In this document: piece by piece, positions 46,127-58,667 of the stretch
How the letters are laid out: each line of letters starts with the position of its first letter
How positions within the stretch are numbered: position 1 is the first letter of the stretch
Assembly: GCA_032768795.1 (NCBI GenBank)
Contig: CP136496.1
Coordinates: 1,116,001 to 1,180,000, forward strand
Length of the DNA stretch: 64,000 nt
Direction: 5' to 3'
Origin: Tremella fuciformis
Taxonomy: Eukaryota > Basidiomycota > Tremellomycetes > Tremellales > Tremellaceae
The notes under the pieces: generated by a model
Database searches by the model: none
What the model was told of the DNA's origin: nothing
Seen by the model: the letters and a program-made list of their open reading frames with translations, nothing else
Translations under genes and position numbers: made by a program

Positions 46127-49100
46127 TCAGAACGCCTGTCCATACCCACTTGGGGAAGATTGTCCGAGCAGACTTCCCCGCTTGCTTCGCCGCCTGTCCG
46201 ACACCATCTCTTCCCATTCCCTGCTATCGCTCATCGATGGCCCCACGTCCACATCGTGGGCCGACCTGCTTCGTGTAGGCACGATCCTGGAAGGCTGGCC
46301 TGGTGCAAAGACATCCTCTTCTTCCTCATGCGGGAGTTGGTCAAAGCTCTGCCTAACGGGCGACAGCTGGACCGCCTGCATGTTGCCCAACGGCAAGGAT
46401 AGCCGTCTGACCGGTGAAGGCCGGTTTGATGATGTGAGGGAGTTTCGCTTGCTCAACGACGGCGGTGGAGAGGTCATCGACGCCCGCTTGATCTCGATAG
46501 AATTTCGCGACATGCGCTTGATCTCTGCCGAGGCCATGTTGAACGTGTCAATCGCCGATGGGGACGTGTACGAGAAGTTGGACATCGGTGTCTCTAGAAC
46601 TCGAGTGGCTGCTGGGACTGGAGTGCTATTCTCAGACCGGTCAGACTCGTGTCGAATGAGCAGCGGCGGTGGCACGCTCGGCCGCGAGCTCAAGGTTGGC
46701 GACAGAGGCATCGTATTGGGATTGGCGGGACTGGGCGGGTAAGAAAATGGTCCTCGAGGCGTGCCAGCCTCGGAGAGTAAAGGTGAACGAGGATATTCTC
46801 TACGGGGAGACGCGGTGTTTGCTGGCTCGTACTCGGGCGACGAGTTGAAGTTGCGATTTATAGCACTGGCCATTGAGGCCTCGGGGTCAGACTTGTCCCG
46901 TCTTCTTCGAATGCCCAGCTGTCGCTTCAAGTCGCCAGCGACCCATGCCTCTCGCACGATATCCTTGTCCATGGGCATGTAGGACTGCCGGAACGAGCGG
47001 AAGAGGAAGCGCGGCGTCACGGCGCAAAAGACCGCCAGGACGACAGTCGCCCAAAAGCCAAAGGTCGAGTACAGGATCACTGCCACACCCGCGAAAGGCG
47101 GCGTGGTGATCTCAGAATAGATGGGGAAGAAAACATAAAACAGCAAGGTCGAGGCGATGTAGATGACGAACATGACGATCGTCCAGTATCGCGTGTTGAT
47201 ACCGATGTAAAGGTTGGCGGCCAGGACGCCGGCGGCGGCCACGGTGGCGCCGAGGGCAGGTAAAGAGTTGGTATCTCTGGCAGTCGAAGATCCGGTGGAA
47301 CCAAAATTGAGGGACAGATAAGGTATGAAAAAGATGACGGCGGACTGATACAGTCCGTCCAGCATGTATGCCCAAAATCGAGTCCGGGTATAGTCGAGAG
47401 ATGCGATTCCGCGTTTATACAACTGGGGAAATGCCAGCGAGGCGACGGCGTTGGTATCTTGGTCGAATGCGCCCATGATACCTACAGGCAGCGATGTGAA
47501 GATGGTGTTATAAAGCAAGAGGATGGTAAAGTCGAACACATAAGTAGCGTCGAAGCTGCAGTAGATCTGGTACCAGAAGAGGGCCAGAGTCCAAATGATG
47601 TTTTTATAGAAGAAGCTACAGTCAGCATGGCCCGTAAGTGCAGAATCGTACTCACTTGGCGTGCATGTCCGCGATGCGGACGTAGGACCACCTCCCGTGG
47701 ACCAGGAGCAACCGAGTCAAAAAGCGGAACTGACCAAAAGCGTAATCGGCTGACATGGCGGCTTGACTGCCTTCCAGACCGAAGAGGCCGACGCCTACAT
47801 TGGCCTCTTGGATCATGGCCACATCGTTGGCGCCATCCCCGATAGATAGTGTCATGGCCTTGCATCCTTCCTTGACGAGGCGGACGGTGAGAGCCTTTTG
47901 CGACGGCGAGACTCGACAGCAGATGACGGCTGCGCATTGGGTGCACAACTCGAGGAATAAGCCCTTGAGACTTTCGTGCAGGGCAAAGCGCAGGGAGTCG
48001 CCGTCGATGACGATAGCAAAGTTGTCCAGATGAGCCGTCTTGACGCGCTTGCCTTTGTTCGCAGGATTTGCGGACAAAGGTCCAAGCATCGACGCGATTT
48101 TGTTCAGTCCAGCTTCAATTTGTGCCCTCGCGCCAGCGTCCGAGTCTGCCGAGATTATCATCACTTCCATGTCATTCGTCAAGAGGTTGCACGAGTATCC
48201 AATCTCGATAGCAGTTTGCACCTTGTCACCGGTCAAGATCCACAGCTTGATGCCGGCCTGGTGAAGAGTGGCGATAGCATCGGGCACGCCCTCCTGGAGC
48301 TTGTCCTCAAGCGCAGTGGCTCCGAGGATGGTCAAGTCGTGCTCGATCAGCTCGCACGCCCTGTCGATCTCGGCCTCGCGGTCGGACACGGCGGCGCAGG
48401 CAGCATCGTAAGTTTCTGCCCAGGACGAAAACTCCCTCTCGTCGAGGTAGCGGTGGGCAACAAGCAAAGTACGCAAACCGCCGTTCGCGAATATTTCGAG
48501 ATCCCTTAAAGTGGCCTCCTTGAGTCTCTCGTCGTGATCAGGGGCAAGGCGCTGGAAGATGACCGAGTCTGCACCCTTGGTGAAGAGGACGACCCTTCCC
48601 TGAGGATCTCGCGCCACCACGCTCATTCGTTTTCGCGTAGAATTGAATTCGAGCACACGCAGGGGTGTCCACTTTTCGGCCTGGCCAAGAACTTCGATAT
48701 CGATGCGGTTCGCATTGCGGTTGATGAACGGGAAGCCGATATCTCGTGCGGCGCCCACCAAAGCCGCTTCGTCGGGCGATTCAGCTTTGTAGTCGAGCAT
48801 GGTGGGTTTGGCGGCATCAGGCACATCTGAGAGAACAGTGTGACAGATGGCGAGGGCGCGGAAGAAATTTATCAGATGGGGTCGCAAAGGGTCAGTGGCG
48901 TTGGCCAGGTGCGCAGCTAGGTCGGGAGCGACCAGAGTCAACTTGTCCTCCCGCAAATATCGATTGCTAATCGTCGCCTTCATAGTCTTGACCATCTGCG
49001 CTTTCGCCGCTGCGAGTTTCGGTTCCTGGTCCTCCATCATGCTGGTCAAATCGCCTTCTGCGCCTTGTCTTTTCGCTGCGCCCATCATTGCTTCGGTCAT

Positions 49101-51406
49101 GCCTTCGCCGAATGTTACACCTCGAACCGAGCACTTCTTGAACTCCATGACGTTTTGTGTCAAAGTGCCAGTCTTATCGGAAAAGACATATTCAATCTGA
49201 CCGAGGTCGTCCGAGATATTCCAGGTCTTCGGCACGCAAGGGGTGTCGTAGTCCTCGTAGTACATGTCCACATCTTGCCAGATGAAATATGCCTGAATTG
49301 TTTTGACGACTTCAATGGTGATGTACAGCGAAATAGGGACGATGTTCTGAAAGACAATGAGACAAGAACTGTAAATTAGCGATAGCCTTGTGAGCGAGAG
49401 AACAACGTACAAGAAGATGATGACCGCTTCGACATAGATGGAATTGGAGTCTTTCGCGCCGATCTCATACCATGTCGCGCTGGTGTTGTCTATAGAACCA
49501 AAGTACCCGCCTAGCCGTCAGTAACGGGAACCTAAGCTGGTGGCACTGACTGATGAGAGCAGTGACCAAGCAGAGGGCAAGCAGAACGGCAAAGTTCATG
49601 GCCACGTTGAAGTTGGTCTCTTTCTCGATCTTACTCCGCTTTGATGGCGTATCACCACCATTCAGCATGATCTTGGTGTCCGCTCCGGTAAACATGACGA
49701 GTCCAATGACCCATTTGGTGTTTCGAAGAGAGCATCCCCGAAGAAGGATCTCATTGATGGTGATGGCTTCGCTCTTGACGCCATTGCCCTTGCCCTCTCC
49801 TGCCGGGGTGTAGCGCAGCACCCCTTTATAATTGTACAGGTTGGCATGAGGCGCCTCGCTCTCGATGATGAACTTGGCATGCTCGAGATCCTCCTCTGAC
49901 TGTATTCGAGCCGTTGCTTTTAGGGCCTTCCTGATTTTCAGGTTGGTCTCTCCGTCCAGATTCTTGGTCTCCACGAAACAGAGATCTTCGGCATGCGAAG
50001 TCGCCAAGACAATTATATCCGCTGGAACCTGCTCATTGTCGCGGAGTAGCACCAGATCGCCAACTTCGAGCTTTTTCCTGACGATGAGCGAAGCCTGCAA
50101 GGGTAAAGAGCACTCACCACAGGGTCCGCTCCCATTGAGCTGAGCCTGTGGCCGGATATGACCAGTCCATCACGCCTACACTCCGCCTCGACATCATGCT
50201 TGGCGCGCTTTGCATACTAGGTGGCCGCATGAATCGGTTTGCAGCAAAGTCGTAGTCTGGGGGCTCGGGAGTAGCGGCCGACACGGCTATCGATGGCATC
50301 GTGTCCAGCGGTATCGTCTCCTTGCCCACAACAACGACATCCTGCATTTCCTCCTGCTCTCCAAATGCCTTGGTTTGATCCATGACAATCTGCTTGCCAG
50401 CGTTGGCCTCTGCCTCACGCAGTTTCCGAACGCCTTTCGTGGTCTTTCCTGGCGCCGGACCCAGACCAAATAATCTCTCAAAGAACGATCTAGGATCCCG
50501 AGGCTGATTGACATTTCGCCATCCTCCCAGCTTGGTCGTGGCAGAATTGTTCACCTCATTGTCCAGTCGGGCTCTCCGCCAATCCTCAAAGCCATCCTTG
50601 ATAGCGGTAACAACGAGAATGAAGACGAGTGGCAGCATTCCGATCTGGGCGTTGGGTGCGCCGAAGACCGGAAAAAGCTGGAGGATGACGAGGGTAAGGA
50701 AGTAGACATTGGCGATTCTGCGGAATTGCTCGAACAGGTTTTTAGGAAGGTAGGTGATGATGGTGTACTTGGAGGTGCGAACCTTGTTCCGCTCGTAGCG
50801 CATATGCGGCTCGCCCTTGGGATTGAGGGCGGTGGATGGCAGGGGGAGATTGACCCAGACCGTTCGCTTGGTCAATATGCGCTGCTTGCCTTCGCCTTTG
50901 ATGAAATCACCCAAGCGCTGGAAGAAGGGTTTGCGAGGTTTGGTTGGCGGAGGCTCGCTCGAGTCGGTAGGGGCAGGTGCGATAGTGCTCGCTCCAAAAT
51001 CGGATGGGGCGGTCGTGATGGTCGACGATCTCTCGCGGGTGTTCGTAGTCAATGTCGAAGAGCGTTCCCTGGCGGACGACTCGTTGGGAATAGGGGGAAG
51101 ATCCGCCCCACTCCTCTTCCTGCCGCTTCCCACATGATATGTCGAGACTTTGCGCTTGATTCCCGAGAACACCCTTCTTCTTCTCCGCTTGCGCTCGTCG
51201 GCGAACGCCTCTGACCGAATCGATTCAGCGAGAACAGAGTGGGCAGTCTTGACTGTTCTCAGACGGTATGCCGGGTCGATGGACAGGGGGTCGAAGGGCT
51301 CCTCTTCCTCTTCTTCATATCGTTGATTGGCGGGAGGCCGTAGCTGGCTCGCCGACGACGAGGAAGCTGGGTCCGTGGGATACCCCTGCGAGTACCCGCT
51401 CGCCAT
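46127..51406 (-). CDS. P4-ATPase phospholipid flippase (Dnf1/Dnf2 type)
   Basis: Exons 51406-50118, 50077-49551, 49510-49411, 49368-47656 and 47615-46127; 1705 aa. It flips phospholipids to the cytosolic leaflet of plasma membrane or Golgi. Marks: a Ser/Arg-rich N-terminal tail, MRYERNKVRTSKYTIITYLPKNLFEQFRRIANVYF (PISL-type entry), VETKNLDGETNLK (A-domain DGET), FQNIVPISLYI in TM4, phosphorylation loop FSDKTGTLTQN, KGADSVIF, LSIGDGANDVAMIQEANVGVG and QIYCSFDATYVFDF. The Dnf class is suggested by YYEDYDTPCVPKTWNISDDLGQIEY and the WERTLWKKLEVGD insert. The C-terminal tail of about 250 aa is Ser/Pro-rich. Needs a Cdc50-type partner. Confidence 0.95.
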
Positions 51407-52159
51407 ATCGCGTCAATTTCCAGTGGCTAGTCGAGACCTGCCCAACGGTCAGACTGTTTCGGTGCAACCAGAAGGAGGGTGTCTCCTATGAGTCCTCGGC
51501 ACTCGAATGGCCGCGTCGTCTGGCCGAGGAGGTAGTGGCCTTGCGTGATCGTTGACAAGGTGCAGATTGTCGTCTGCGTAACCAGAGGCACCCGTACCTC
51601 GCCCTGGTCTTGCGCTGGATGCTATATCGACGCGTCCGACACTTCGGCCACCGAGTGATGGGTTGGTTGATGCTGCCGGTAGTCTGGCTTGATGTCCGCT
51701 AAATTGCTATGGCGCACAGGCCGGCAGGAGCATGGCGCCGAAGAGGGGAATCAACAACCGCCAAGCACTCCGCGGAGGTGAGATGGGAGCTCGAACGGAA
51801 AGTCTGAAAGGGTGCGACCCGGGGAAGAAAAGTGAGACGCTCTCGACCTCCTTTGACGCGGCGCCCGAGTGCTCGGAAGCGCGACTTGACCTAATTGGGT
51901 CGTCTTCGGGACGAGAGAGCAGAGGTCTGCTTTGGCTTTGCGCAACGACGACGACGACGAAGACGGTGCAGACAAACAAGATGCTCTTGGCCGAGCGGCA
52001 ACGCCAGCCTTGAGCCTCGGGCACGTTGGGATGAAGAGTGGACAGGAAATCAGCATGTCAGGGTCGTGGCGACCCGGTACTTCTCTCGTAATCCGGCACC
52101 CGGCGGACGTGGGCCATTCAGTTGCTATCAATGCAAAGATGCTAGATGATGGGTAGATG
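51407..52159. other. Intergenic: flippase promoter
   Basis: 753 bp, the longest host gap here. Short ORFs on both strands have no domain and no splice support. I see no RNA gene and no repeat. Confidence 0.45.
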
Positions 52160-54826
52160 CTACATGCCGGCTCCTGCCACTCGACTTGCCAGACTCACTC
52201 CGCCTCCCTTGCCCGTCGACGACGACGTTGATGTCGACGAAGACGGCGACCACCACCCGGCTCTCGTGACTTTTGATACCGCCGGAACGCCCATCCCCGG
52301 TTCCTCGTCGCGTTCCCTGACCTTGTCAGGTCCTCTTGACTCATCATCCCCTGCCGAGACCGACGGCCGAGATGTAGCAACTGGCTTGACGGACTCGTTG
52401 GCCAAGCTTGACGCGTCCTCTTTGTGCGTCTGCATGGACTGGACGAAGCGAGTAAAATATGTCGTTGCCCTCCATCGGAGCGACCTCGAGATGGCGTCGA
52501 GATCCGGATGTTTGCCGGCTTTTGCATCGAGAACAAGTCGGGCTCCGATGACGCCTTTGTCGTAGACGTTTGGCGGCGCGACCCCTCTCCACGCTTTTTC
52601 GACCTCGTCGCATTCGTCGAGTCTGTCATTGTTGGCGAGATGGATCATCAACCGGCTCGTTGCGTTCGATTTGAGAGCAATACCGGCCGCAGTCACTGCG
52701 TGAAACATTGACACAGCATGATCGAGGTAGCCGGCGTGAAGCAGCATTCTCACCAGTAAGGAGATCGACCGCGGCAGGGGTTGGGCGTGCCGAGTCATCA
52801 TCGACCGATAGAGATTGATGGCTTTGCCGAGACGTATATATTGATCCTCCTCGCGTGAAGGGTCCCGATGAACAATGACCGAATACAGGCAATGATCGAA
52901 GCACGACCTTACGTCTCCTTCAGGAGGGAGATGCCCCAACACTTGCAGGCAGACTCGTTGATGGAAAGATCTGCGAGATTGTGAGAGGGAGGCGGTGATC
53001 TTCTCAGCTGCAGCGATGGGCAAAGGTTTGCCCTGTAGTAAGCGGACCGACAGATCGAACGCGAGGGCGGCATCTGCTGGGTTGGACGTCGAAGTAAGCC
53101 CCTCAACAACAGCGTTCACGAAGGCTGTTCTGGAACCGAACCTCGCCCATAGATGGTCGCTGATATGACGTTCCAACAGGATTGGTCGAGAGGCGGATCG
53201 CATCTCGCCTATGCTGCGAATCAAGGCCAAAGAATCGATGCGCCGCATTCGCATGCCGTCGGCCAGAAGGTCGGCGTACAGCCGGGAAGCGAAGTGGACT
53301 TGTTTCCGGGGGCCAGAGACAGCGTGAAGGAAGAGCCTTTGCCAGTATTTCACGTTGGAATGAGTCCACTGTGTATGATCGATTGACGACCGAGCCAATG
53401 GATAGATCTTTCGGCAAAGGGCGTAGGCTTGCTCGTCCGGCAGAGCGGTGATCAGGGCCTGCAGGGCCTGCCAGTTCCGAATCGGTGATAGGGTTTCCAG
53501 GCGATGAAAGTCGTACAACTTGCGTAGGAGCGGCAAGAAGCTTGTGACCTGGTGTGGGAGCCGGTGGAGAGCATCTAGCAGGTGTTGAACCAGGGTGTCG
53601 ACGTCCGCGTCTGGGCGATCAAGCAGGACTGCCAGCTTGGGCTCCAAATGAGGCATGTCGCGGTCGATGTTCTCATCTGACAACCGCTTCAAAGCGGAAA
53701 TGATCCGGCGGTTCATGCGAGGAGTCGAGGCGTCATCTAAGATAGCAGCCAGAGCCTGTGCTGGTGTCTGAGCACTGAGCAATGCTTGTTCCATGGTGCG
53801 CTGCAATGAGTCCACCGTAAGGCCAGACGCCGTCGTCCTGGTGCGATTGATTTCCTTCTTGAGGTCGGTGATGTCTTCTCCTTTGTCCGATGCCGACTCG
53901 AATGCTCCCCGGATCAAGGTAGAGGTATCGAGGTTCATGCCACGCTCCGCACAAAGACTGGCGAGTTGCAGGCGTTGCTGAGGTGGACAGAATTGGATGA
54001 TCTTGCTGGCGATTGGACCAAGACCTTCTGCTCCTCCAGCCTCCACCACTCGCAGCAGCGCCTGAGCCGCCATTTCCCTTCTCCCGGGATTGAGGGCACC
54101 GAGCCTTCGATGCATTCTCAGCCAATTTTTCCGTAGGTCCAGTGGAAGTTTCCCAAGTCCATCTGGGGACAACCTCACAACCTCGGTCCAAAGAGCTTCG
54201 ATCTCCGCGATCGGTCCATTGACTTTAGGCGACCTGACGAGCAACGCGGAGGCCAGCTCGACTCGTAGGCAATCCACCAAGTTTGCGCGGCCGAGATCAC
54301 TCCACGGCATCCCGCATTCTTGTGCTAAAGCGAGAAGCGATCGCACCCTTCGGGACTTGACATGGATGTCGGGCTCCTTGAGCTGATGTGTGAGAAGATC
54401 GCGAAAAGTACCGTCGGGGATGTAACGCCGAAGGGAGGGGTGGAGAGCGGCGAAGACTGTCCACGACTCGCCGGGCGAGCCGGAGACGAGGGATAGAGCC
54501 AGCGCTTCAGCATGTCTCTTGAAAGGGTGAGAGTCCGGAGAGTATGGCAGGGTCGGAGGGAGGGGAAGGTGAAGAGGTTTGTGGTGCCGGAGGTCATGCG
54601 ATAGGGATGGTGGATCATCATGCGAGGGCTTGTTTGCGGTGAAGAATGTCTGGTCCGAGGGATGCCGCCCCGAGCAGCGAGAGCAGGAGAACCATCTTGA
54701 GCACCCCGGTCCGGTTGGTATGCTGTACGAGCTGCCCCCAATTGGTATCGCGAACGGCTTAGATTGAGGTATTGGTCGAGCGAGATTTTGTGCAAGGAAT
54801 CCGGTGGCCCGGAGGCTCGAGCGCAT
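52160..54826 (-). CDS. Large mitochondrial helical-repeat (PPR-like) protein
   Basis: Single exon, 888 aa, unusual in this intron-rich region. The N-terminus (MRSSLRATGFLAQNLARPIPQSKPF) is Arg/Ser-rich without acids, as in a mitochondrial presequence. The body is helix after helix with PPR-like units, e.g. IRLGKAINLYRSMMTRHAQPLPRSISLLVRMLLHAGYLDHAVSMFHAVTAAGI and SNATSRLMIHLANNDRLDECDEV. The tail is low-complexity Ser/Thr. Fungal PPR proteins of this size act in mitochondrial RNA processing or translation; the exact ortholog is not recognised. Confidence 0.75.
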   Translation of the reverse strand: MRSSLRATGFLAQNLARPIPQSKPFAIPIGGSSYSIPTGPGCSRWFSCSRCSGRHPSDQTFFTANKPSHDDPPSLSHDLRHHKPLHLPLPPTLPYSPDSHPFKRHAEALALSLVSGSPGESWTVFAALHPSLRRYIPDGTFRDLLTHQLKEPDIHVKSRRVRSLLALAQECGMPWSDLGRANLVDCLRVELASALLVRSPKVNGPIAEIEALWTEVVRLSPDGLGKLPLDLRKNWLRMHRRLGALNPGRREMAAQALLRVVEAGGAEGLGPIASKIIQFCPPQQRLQLASLCAERGMNLDTSTLIRGAFESASDKGEDITDLKKEINRTRTTASGLTVDSLQRTMEQALLSAQTPAQALAAILDDASTPRMNRRIISALKRLSDENIDRDMPHLEPKLAVLLDRPDADVDTLVQHLLDALHRLPHQVTSFLPLLRKLYDFHRLETLSPIRNWQALQALITALPDEQAYALCRKIYPLARSSIDHTQWTHSNVKYWQRLFLHAVSGPRKQVHFASRLYADLLADGMRMRRIDSLALIRSIGEMRSASRPILLERHISDHLWARFGSRTAFVNAVVEGLTSTSNPADAALAFDLSVRLLQGKPLPIAAAEKITASLSQSRRSFHQRVCLQVLGHLPPEGDVRSCFDHCLYSVIVHRDPSREEDQYIRLGKAINLYRSMMTRHAQPLPRSISLLVRMLLHAGYLDHAVSMFHAVTAAGIALKSNATSRLMIHLANNDRLDECDEVEKAWRGVAPPNVYDKGVIGARLVLDAKAGKHPDLDAISRSLRWRATTYFTRFVQSMQTHKEDASSLANESVKPVATSRPSVSAGDDESRGPDKVRERDEEPGMGVPAVSKVTRAGWWSPSSSTSTSSSTGKGGGVSLASRVAGAGM

Positions 54827-55183
54827 GGCAAGAGGCGCAGCAGAGCATGGATCTGGTCTTGAGCTTGTATCTCTGACCGAAAAGATGCGACCTGCTGTTC
54901 TGCCCTCTGTACCACGCTCCTCAACGTCGTATGGATGATGCTGAACGGATCTTCGTACATCGTCGACTTTCTATACGGGCGGCGGCGATTGCCGATTCAC
55001 CTCCACCTGAGCGCTCGGACCACCGACAGAGGCTGTAGCTATTTCTCTGCGCGTACTACAAACATCACCATTGCATGGTGACGCGGTGACTGAACAGTGG
55101 ACAGCGCCGGCATTCGTAACGTGCTCCCCGTGAGCCTGCAAACCTCTGAAACCAAGCGAGTACCAGTCCGCCCGGCACGACCC
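54827..55183. other. Divergent promoter of PPR-like and unrecognised genes
   Basis: 357 bp. An ORF on the minus strand starting at 54960 overlaps the PPR start in another frame; I treat it as chance. No other gene seen. Confidence 0.4.
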
Positions 55184-56898
55184 ATGTCGCCTCTCGCCAC
55201 TCTGGGATTCGGTCGAGGCCGCAAGACTCATCTGCCGAAACATACTCCTTCTCCTCTCTCACAGTCTCATTCTCCGTATCCCCAATCTCCTCTGATCAAA
55301 GGCCGTGTGAAGGGAAAGCCCGATCACGACAGCGGTATTGCGATCTATCCTGATGACCCCAGGCAGGGTTCTGAGCAGCAAGACACGGGAGGATACCCAG
55401 AAACTGGCGACCACGATACCTTGGCCAAGCGAGTCAAGGCGAACCGGCAGTCCGCCCTCGGCTCGGTCCCCGAGTATCCCTCGGGAGATCTCTGGGACTG
55501 GTATCCGCAAACTGAGCAAGAACATCAAGGGTTTCCCTTCAAGCACTCTCCGCAAGCCATCCCCACCCGAGTGCTTCCAGGTGATCAGCGGACGGAGTCA
55601 AACTCTACTTCTGATACTCGCAAAAGCATTCGCAATGGTAAAGAAGACCAGTATCCCGAAGAGAACGTTCTCGTGATCAAACAAGAGAGATTGAATCGAT
55701 CTGCCGACCAGTACCCGCGTGGATCTCCCCAAGTTAGCACGTATCCATCTTCGGCGAGCTCTCACATTGTGAGCAGGACCCCGATGTGCTTCATGCTGAC
55801 GAGCTAAGCCACTGATCGGCGAAGATTCACTGAGATACCCCATCGGCCTCCTGGCATCGCATCACGCAAACGCTGAGTTAGCTACTTTCAAGATAATGCA
55901 GGATCGACAGGATCAACAAATCGAACGAGCTGCTCGAGGATCAATCACGCCCACTCATCTTGCGGAAGGTCATCATCCCCAAGACTCCCTTGGGAGTGCA
56001 GCGCGGACATTCGACCTGGGTCGCCAGCCCGTAGCTTTTCGAGCACTCAAACCATCGAGCAATCGTCGACCAGACGATCCCAACATCCTTATCAACTCGG
56101 GCCGAAGACTCCTCCCCAACACCAAGCCGGACGACGTCCATTTTCAGCATCAAGGTAGGGGACTTCTCGCAACGGGTACACAGAAGCCTGTTCCTCTCTC
56201 TCATCCATCCGATCGCGGAACAGGAATGGCATTCCTCGACCCGGGGACTCGTGATCAGGGAAACATTCGCGACAGCAAAGGGTCTCTCTATGATTGGTCA
56301 CCAGATTGGGCTGACAACGCAACTGGCTTCGATGGTCACCGTCCCCTTCAAGAGGTGAGTGTACCTCCCTTAGCTTCTTCCGAACCTTACTTGACGGGCC
56401 AGTCTGCGCAAGTCACCGAGACTCCGCGCTTTCTTGTACCAGAAGTCTTCAGCGACGCCTCAAACGTACTGAACGGCCTGGAGATCAATGGACTCTGGCG
56501 GAAGGCGAGAGAACGAGCCTTGGGCAAAAGTTCAACTGCCGACTTTCCCGCATTCGAAGGTGCCGCCGCCTGGCCTGGTGAGTACTAAGATCCCAGGCTG
56601 ATGACAGGCCTCTTCGGTAACCGTAGCGCTGCGTTTGGTAGAATCAGCAAATATCATAACGATGTCATACTCGGTAAAGTACATTCTGAGATGACCGAGA
56701 TGGGCTGCTGATGAGCCAGACATGACCGCGCTCAAGGACATCAAGGACGCCTCGCTCGCCGAGAAGAGAGCAAAGACCGAGCTGTACGGCGAGGCGGGCG
56801 AACAGATGGCGGAGCAGCTGGCCGACATCCAGACGATGACACGACAGATCTCGAGCAAGCGGCGACGTCACGGCACATCGGCCACGAGGGCAGAGTAG
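55184..56898 (+). CDS. Unrecognised disordered protein with C-terminal coiled coil
   Basis: Exons 55184-55768, 55809-56577, 56608-56673 and 56720-56898 join in frame to 532 aa. The body is rich in Pro, Gly, Asp and Arg and looks disordered. Two related tracts, GDLWDWYPQTEQEHQGFPF and GSLYDWSPDWADNATGFDG, form an internal repeat with a (L/Y)xDW core. The C-terminal 60 residues (MTALKDIKDASLAEKRAKTELYGEAGEQMAEQLADI) are a strong heptad-like helix, followed by a basic SSKRRRHG end. Function unknown. An upstream exon is possible, because the open frame continues left of the chosen ATG. Confidence 0.6.
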
Positions 56899-57289
56899 AG
56901 AGCAGCATGTACCAGTTTCCGCCCCTTAGAATGACCATGTTGTTCATAGATCGACAGCACGCGACCATGCCACCATGCATTATGTGAGATCGGTGACCGC
57001 CAGGAACGTTGCACACATCCCTTTGTATGTTGAGGTCCCGCCACTATCCGTATCTGAAAGGAGACACGACTTCTGACTACGAGAGGTGCCAGTGCTGTCT
57101 TCTTGCTGCCTCGTAATAGCTGGGAACGCCCACGTTACACTGCGGCTGGCGAGCTGGGGCGATGTCGACACAGCCGTCCGCGCGTCAACCTCACCCCGAC
57201 GGGTTGGTGAGTCGCCAGAAAACCGTCCAGTCACCGTCCGCGTCCGTCACCATGACCTCATGGCCTCGGCGAGCCCCACACGGCGCTGA
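56899..57289. other. Intergenic upstream of AA14-like gene A
   Basis: About 390 bp between the unrecognised gene and the core promoter of AA14-like gene A. No gene is supported. Confidence 0.45.
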
Positions 57290-57308
57290 CCAATGAGCGA
57301 GTATAAAA
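57290..57308 (+). promoter_or_regulatory. CCAAT and TATA boxes of AA14-like gene A
   Basis: CCAAT at 57290-57294 is followed by TATAAAA at 57302-57308, about 55 bp before the start codon at 57362. It is the clearest TATA box in the window and fits a gene that is switched on strongly under specific conditions. The closeness of CCAAT to TATA is unusual. Confidence 0.6.
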
Positions 57309-57361
57309 GGCAGCATGCTGAGCTGCGGATCTCGCCACTCTGACAGAGACGAACAAACAAG

Positions 57362-58667
57362 ATGAGGCCTGTACTGCCCTTACACACGATCCTAGCGATA
57401 TGTCCAGTCATTGCCCAGTGCGTACTGCTTCCCAGAGATGGATGAGGAGGTGACAACCAGCATTGCGTGCTATCACAAATCCATGTTTGGCCTCAACTAC
57501 CCAAATCAGATCGGAGGTGAGTCTGCCGAGAGGTAGACCATCTCCGCGCTCATGCCCAGACCAGACACAGAACTGGAACACGAATGCCCAGGTCATCCCT
57601 CTTCGAAAGATCGCCAACCTATCCCAGGCAGAATGGTTCGGCCATGGTTTTCTCAAGTACCCCCCAGCGGCGGGAGAATTCATGGACCTGCCTAGCGGGG
57701 GCACATTCACTGGCGAGTCGCCTCCTCTTGGCGGGACATCGAGAGGCTGATTGCGGATTAGGCTGTGAGCTGTCATGCAATCGAGCCTTCACGACCATGC
57801 GGGACCCTAGGAGAACTGACACACTGCCGACATATGCCTGTACAGTGAGCGGGCAGCAGCTCAGACGGAGAGATCTCGTTGACAATCAGCAACACGGTCC
57901 ACTGCACACAGTCAATCAGTTTGGGCAGCCGTACAATCTCAACTACTTTGGCGGGACATCGCTCGCCATCGCGTACACGTCGGACGAGTCGGCGTTGGCC
58001 CTGCGGCCGCAGGATCTCACCGTCATATCTGTCAACCACACAAGCGTGTGGTGGCGAGAGACGACGTACGAGATTCCCGCTAATATGCCCAAGTGTCCAG
58101 AGGGAGGCTGTCTGTGCACTTGGAACTGGATCCACAATGCGGGACATGGCGAGGGCTACGGGGCTGAAATCGTGGGTTTGAGTAATAATAGCACTCGGTC
58201 TAACCTGCAGTACAATGTACTGTATCGATGCAATGTGACGGGCCGGACGTCGACACAGTACGTGGTGGGTCAAGGTCAGGTACCGAAGATCTGCGAGAAC
58301 TCGGCGTCGAGCTGCGTGAAGGGCCCTAAGACGCCCATGGTGAGTTTGCGGGCTTCTTCGTTGTGGTCCAGCTGATCAGCAGTATATTTATCAGGGCGAG
58401 TGAGTTGACTTGTCAATCAGATACGTCAAGCTGATGCCGAGGGGAAACAATATGCCAGAAATCGGAGATCCTCCGACGTACAACTCGCGGTATGGCTTCA
58501 GCGACGGGGCGCAGACCGATGCGCTCGTCGGCGCGGGCTCGAGCAACGCACAACCGACCAGCACAGACGGGACATCCCCCCTTGATGCCGCATGGAGGGT
58601 CGAGGCGAGCGTCAGCTTCGTGTTGAAGGCCCTGCTACCGGCACTATGGGTGGCGCTGAGCCGATAA
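57362..58667 (+). CDS. AA14-like lytic polysaccharide monooxygenase A, secreted/GPI-type
   Basis: Exons 57362-57417, 57461-57516, 57560-57712, 57762-57844, 57890-58171, 58211-58339, 58395-58399 (5 nt; or 20 nt with another acceptor) and 58421-58667; about 336 aa. After an 18-residue signal peptide the mature chain starts with His (HIACYHKSMFG), the copper brace residue of LPMOs. AA14 marks: AEWFGHGFLKYPP, FMDLPSGGTFTG, LNYFGGTSLAIAYTSD, DLTVISVNHTSVWWRET, GGCLCTWNW, LYRCNVTG and RYGFSDGAQTDAL. A hydrophobic C-terminus (FVLKALLPALWVALSR) suggests a GPI anchor. AA14 enzymes are linked to xylan or cell-wall glycans. Intron 3 has a GC donor. Confidence 0.83.

Noticed and set aside
54325..54960. 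A 211-aa minus-strand ORF starting at 54960 that overlaps the start of the PPR-like gene in another frame.
   Set aside because: No domain, no splice link to a conserved block, and it overlaps a convincing 888-aa ORF with a mitochondrial leader. GC-rich DNA gives such ORFs by chance.
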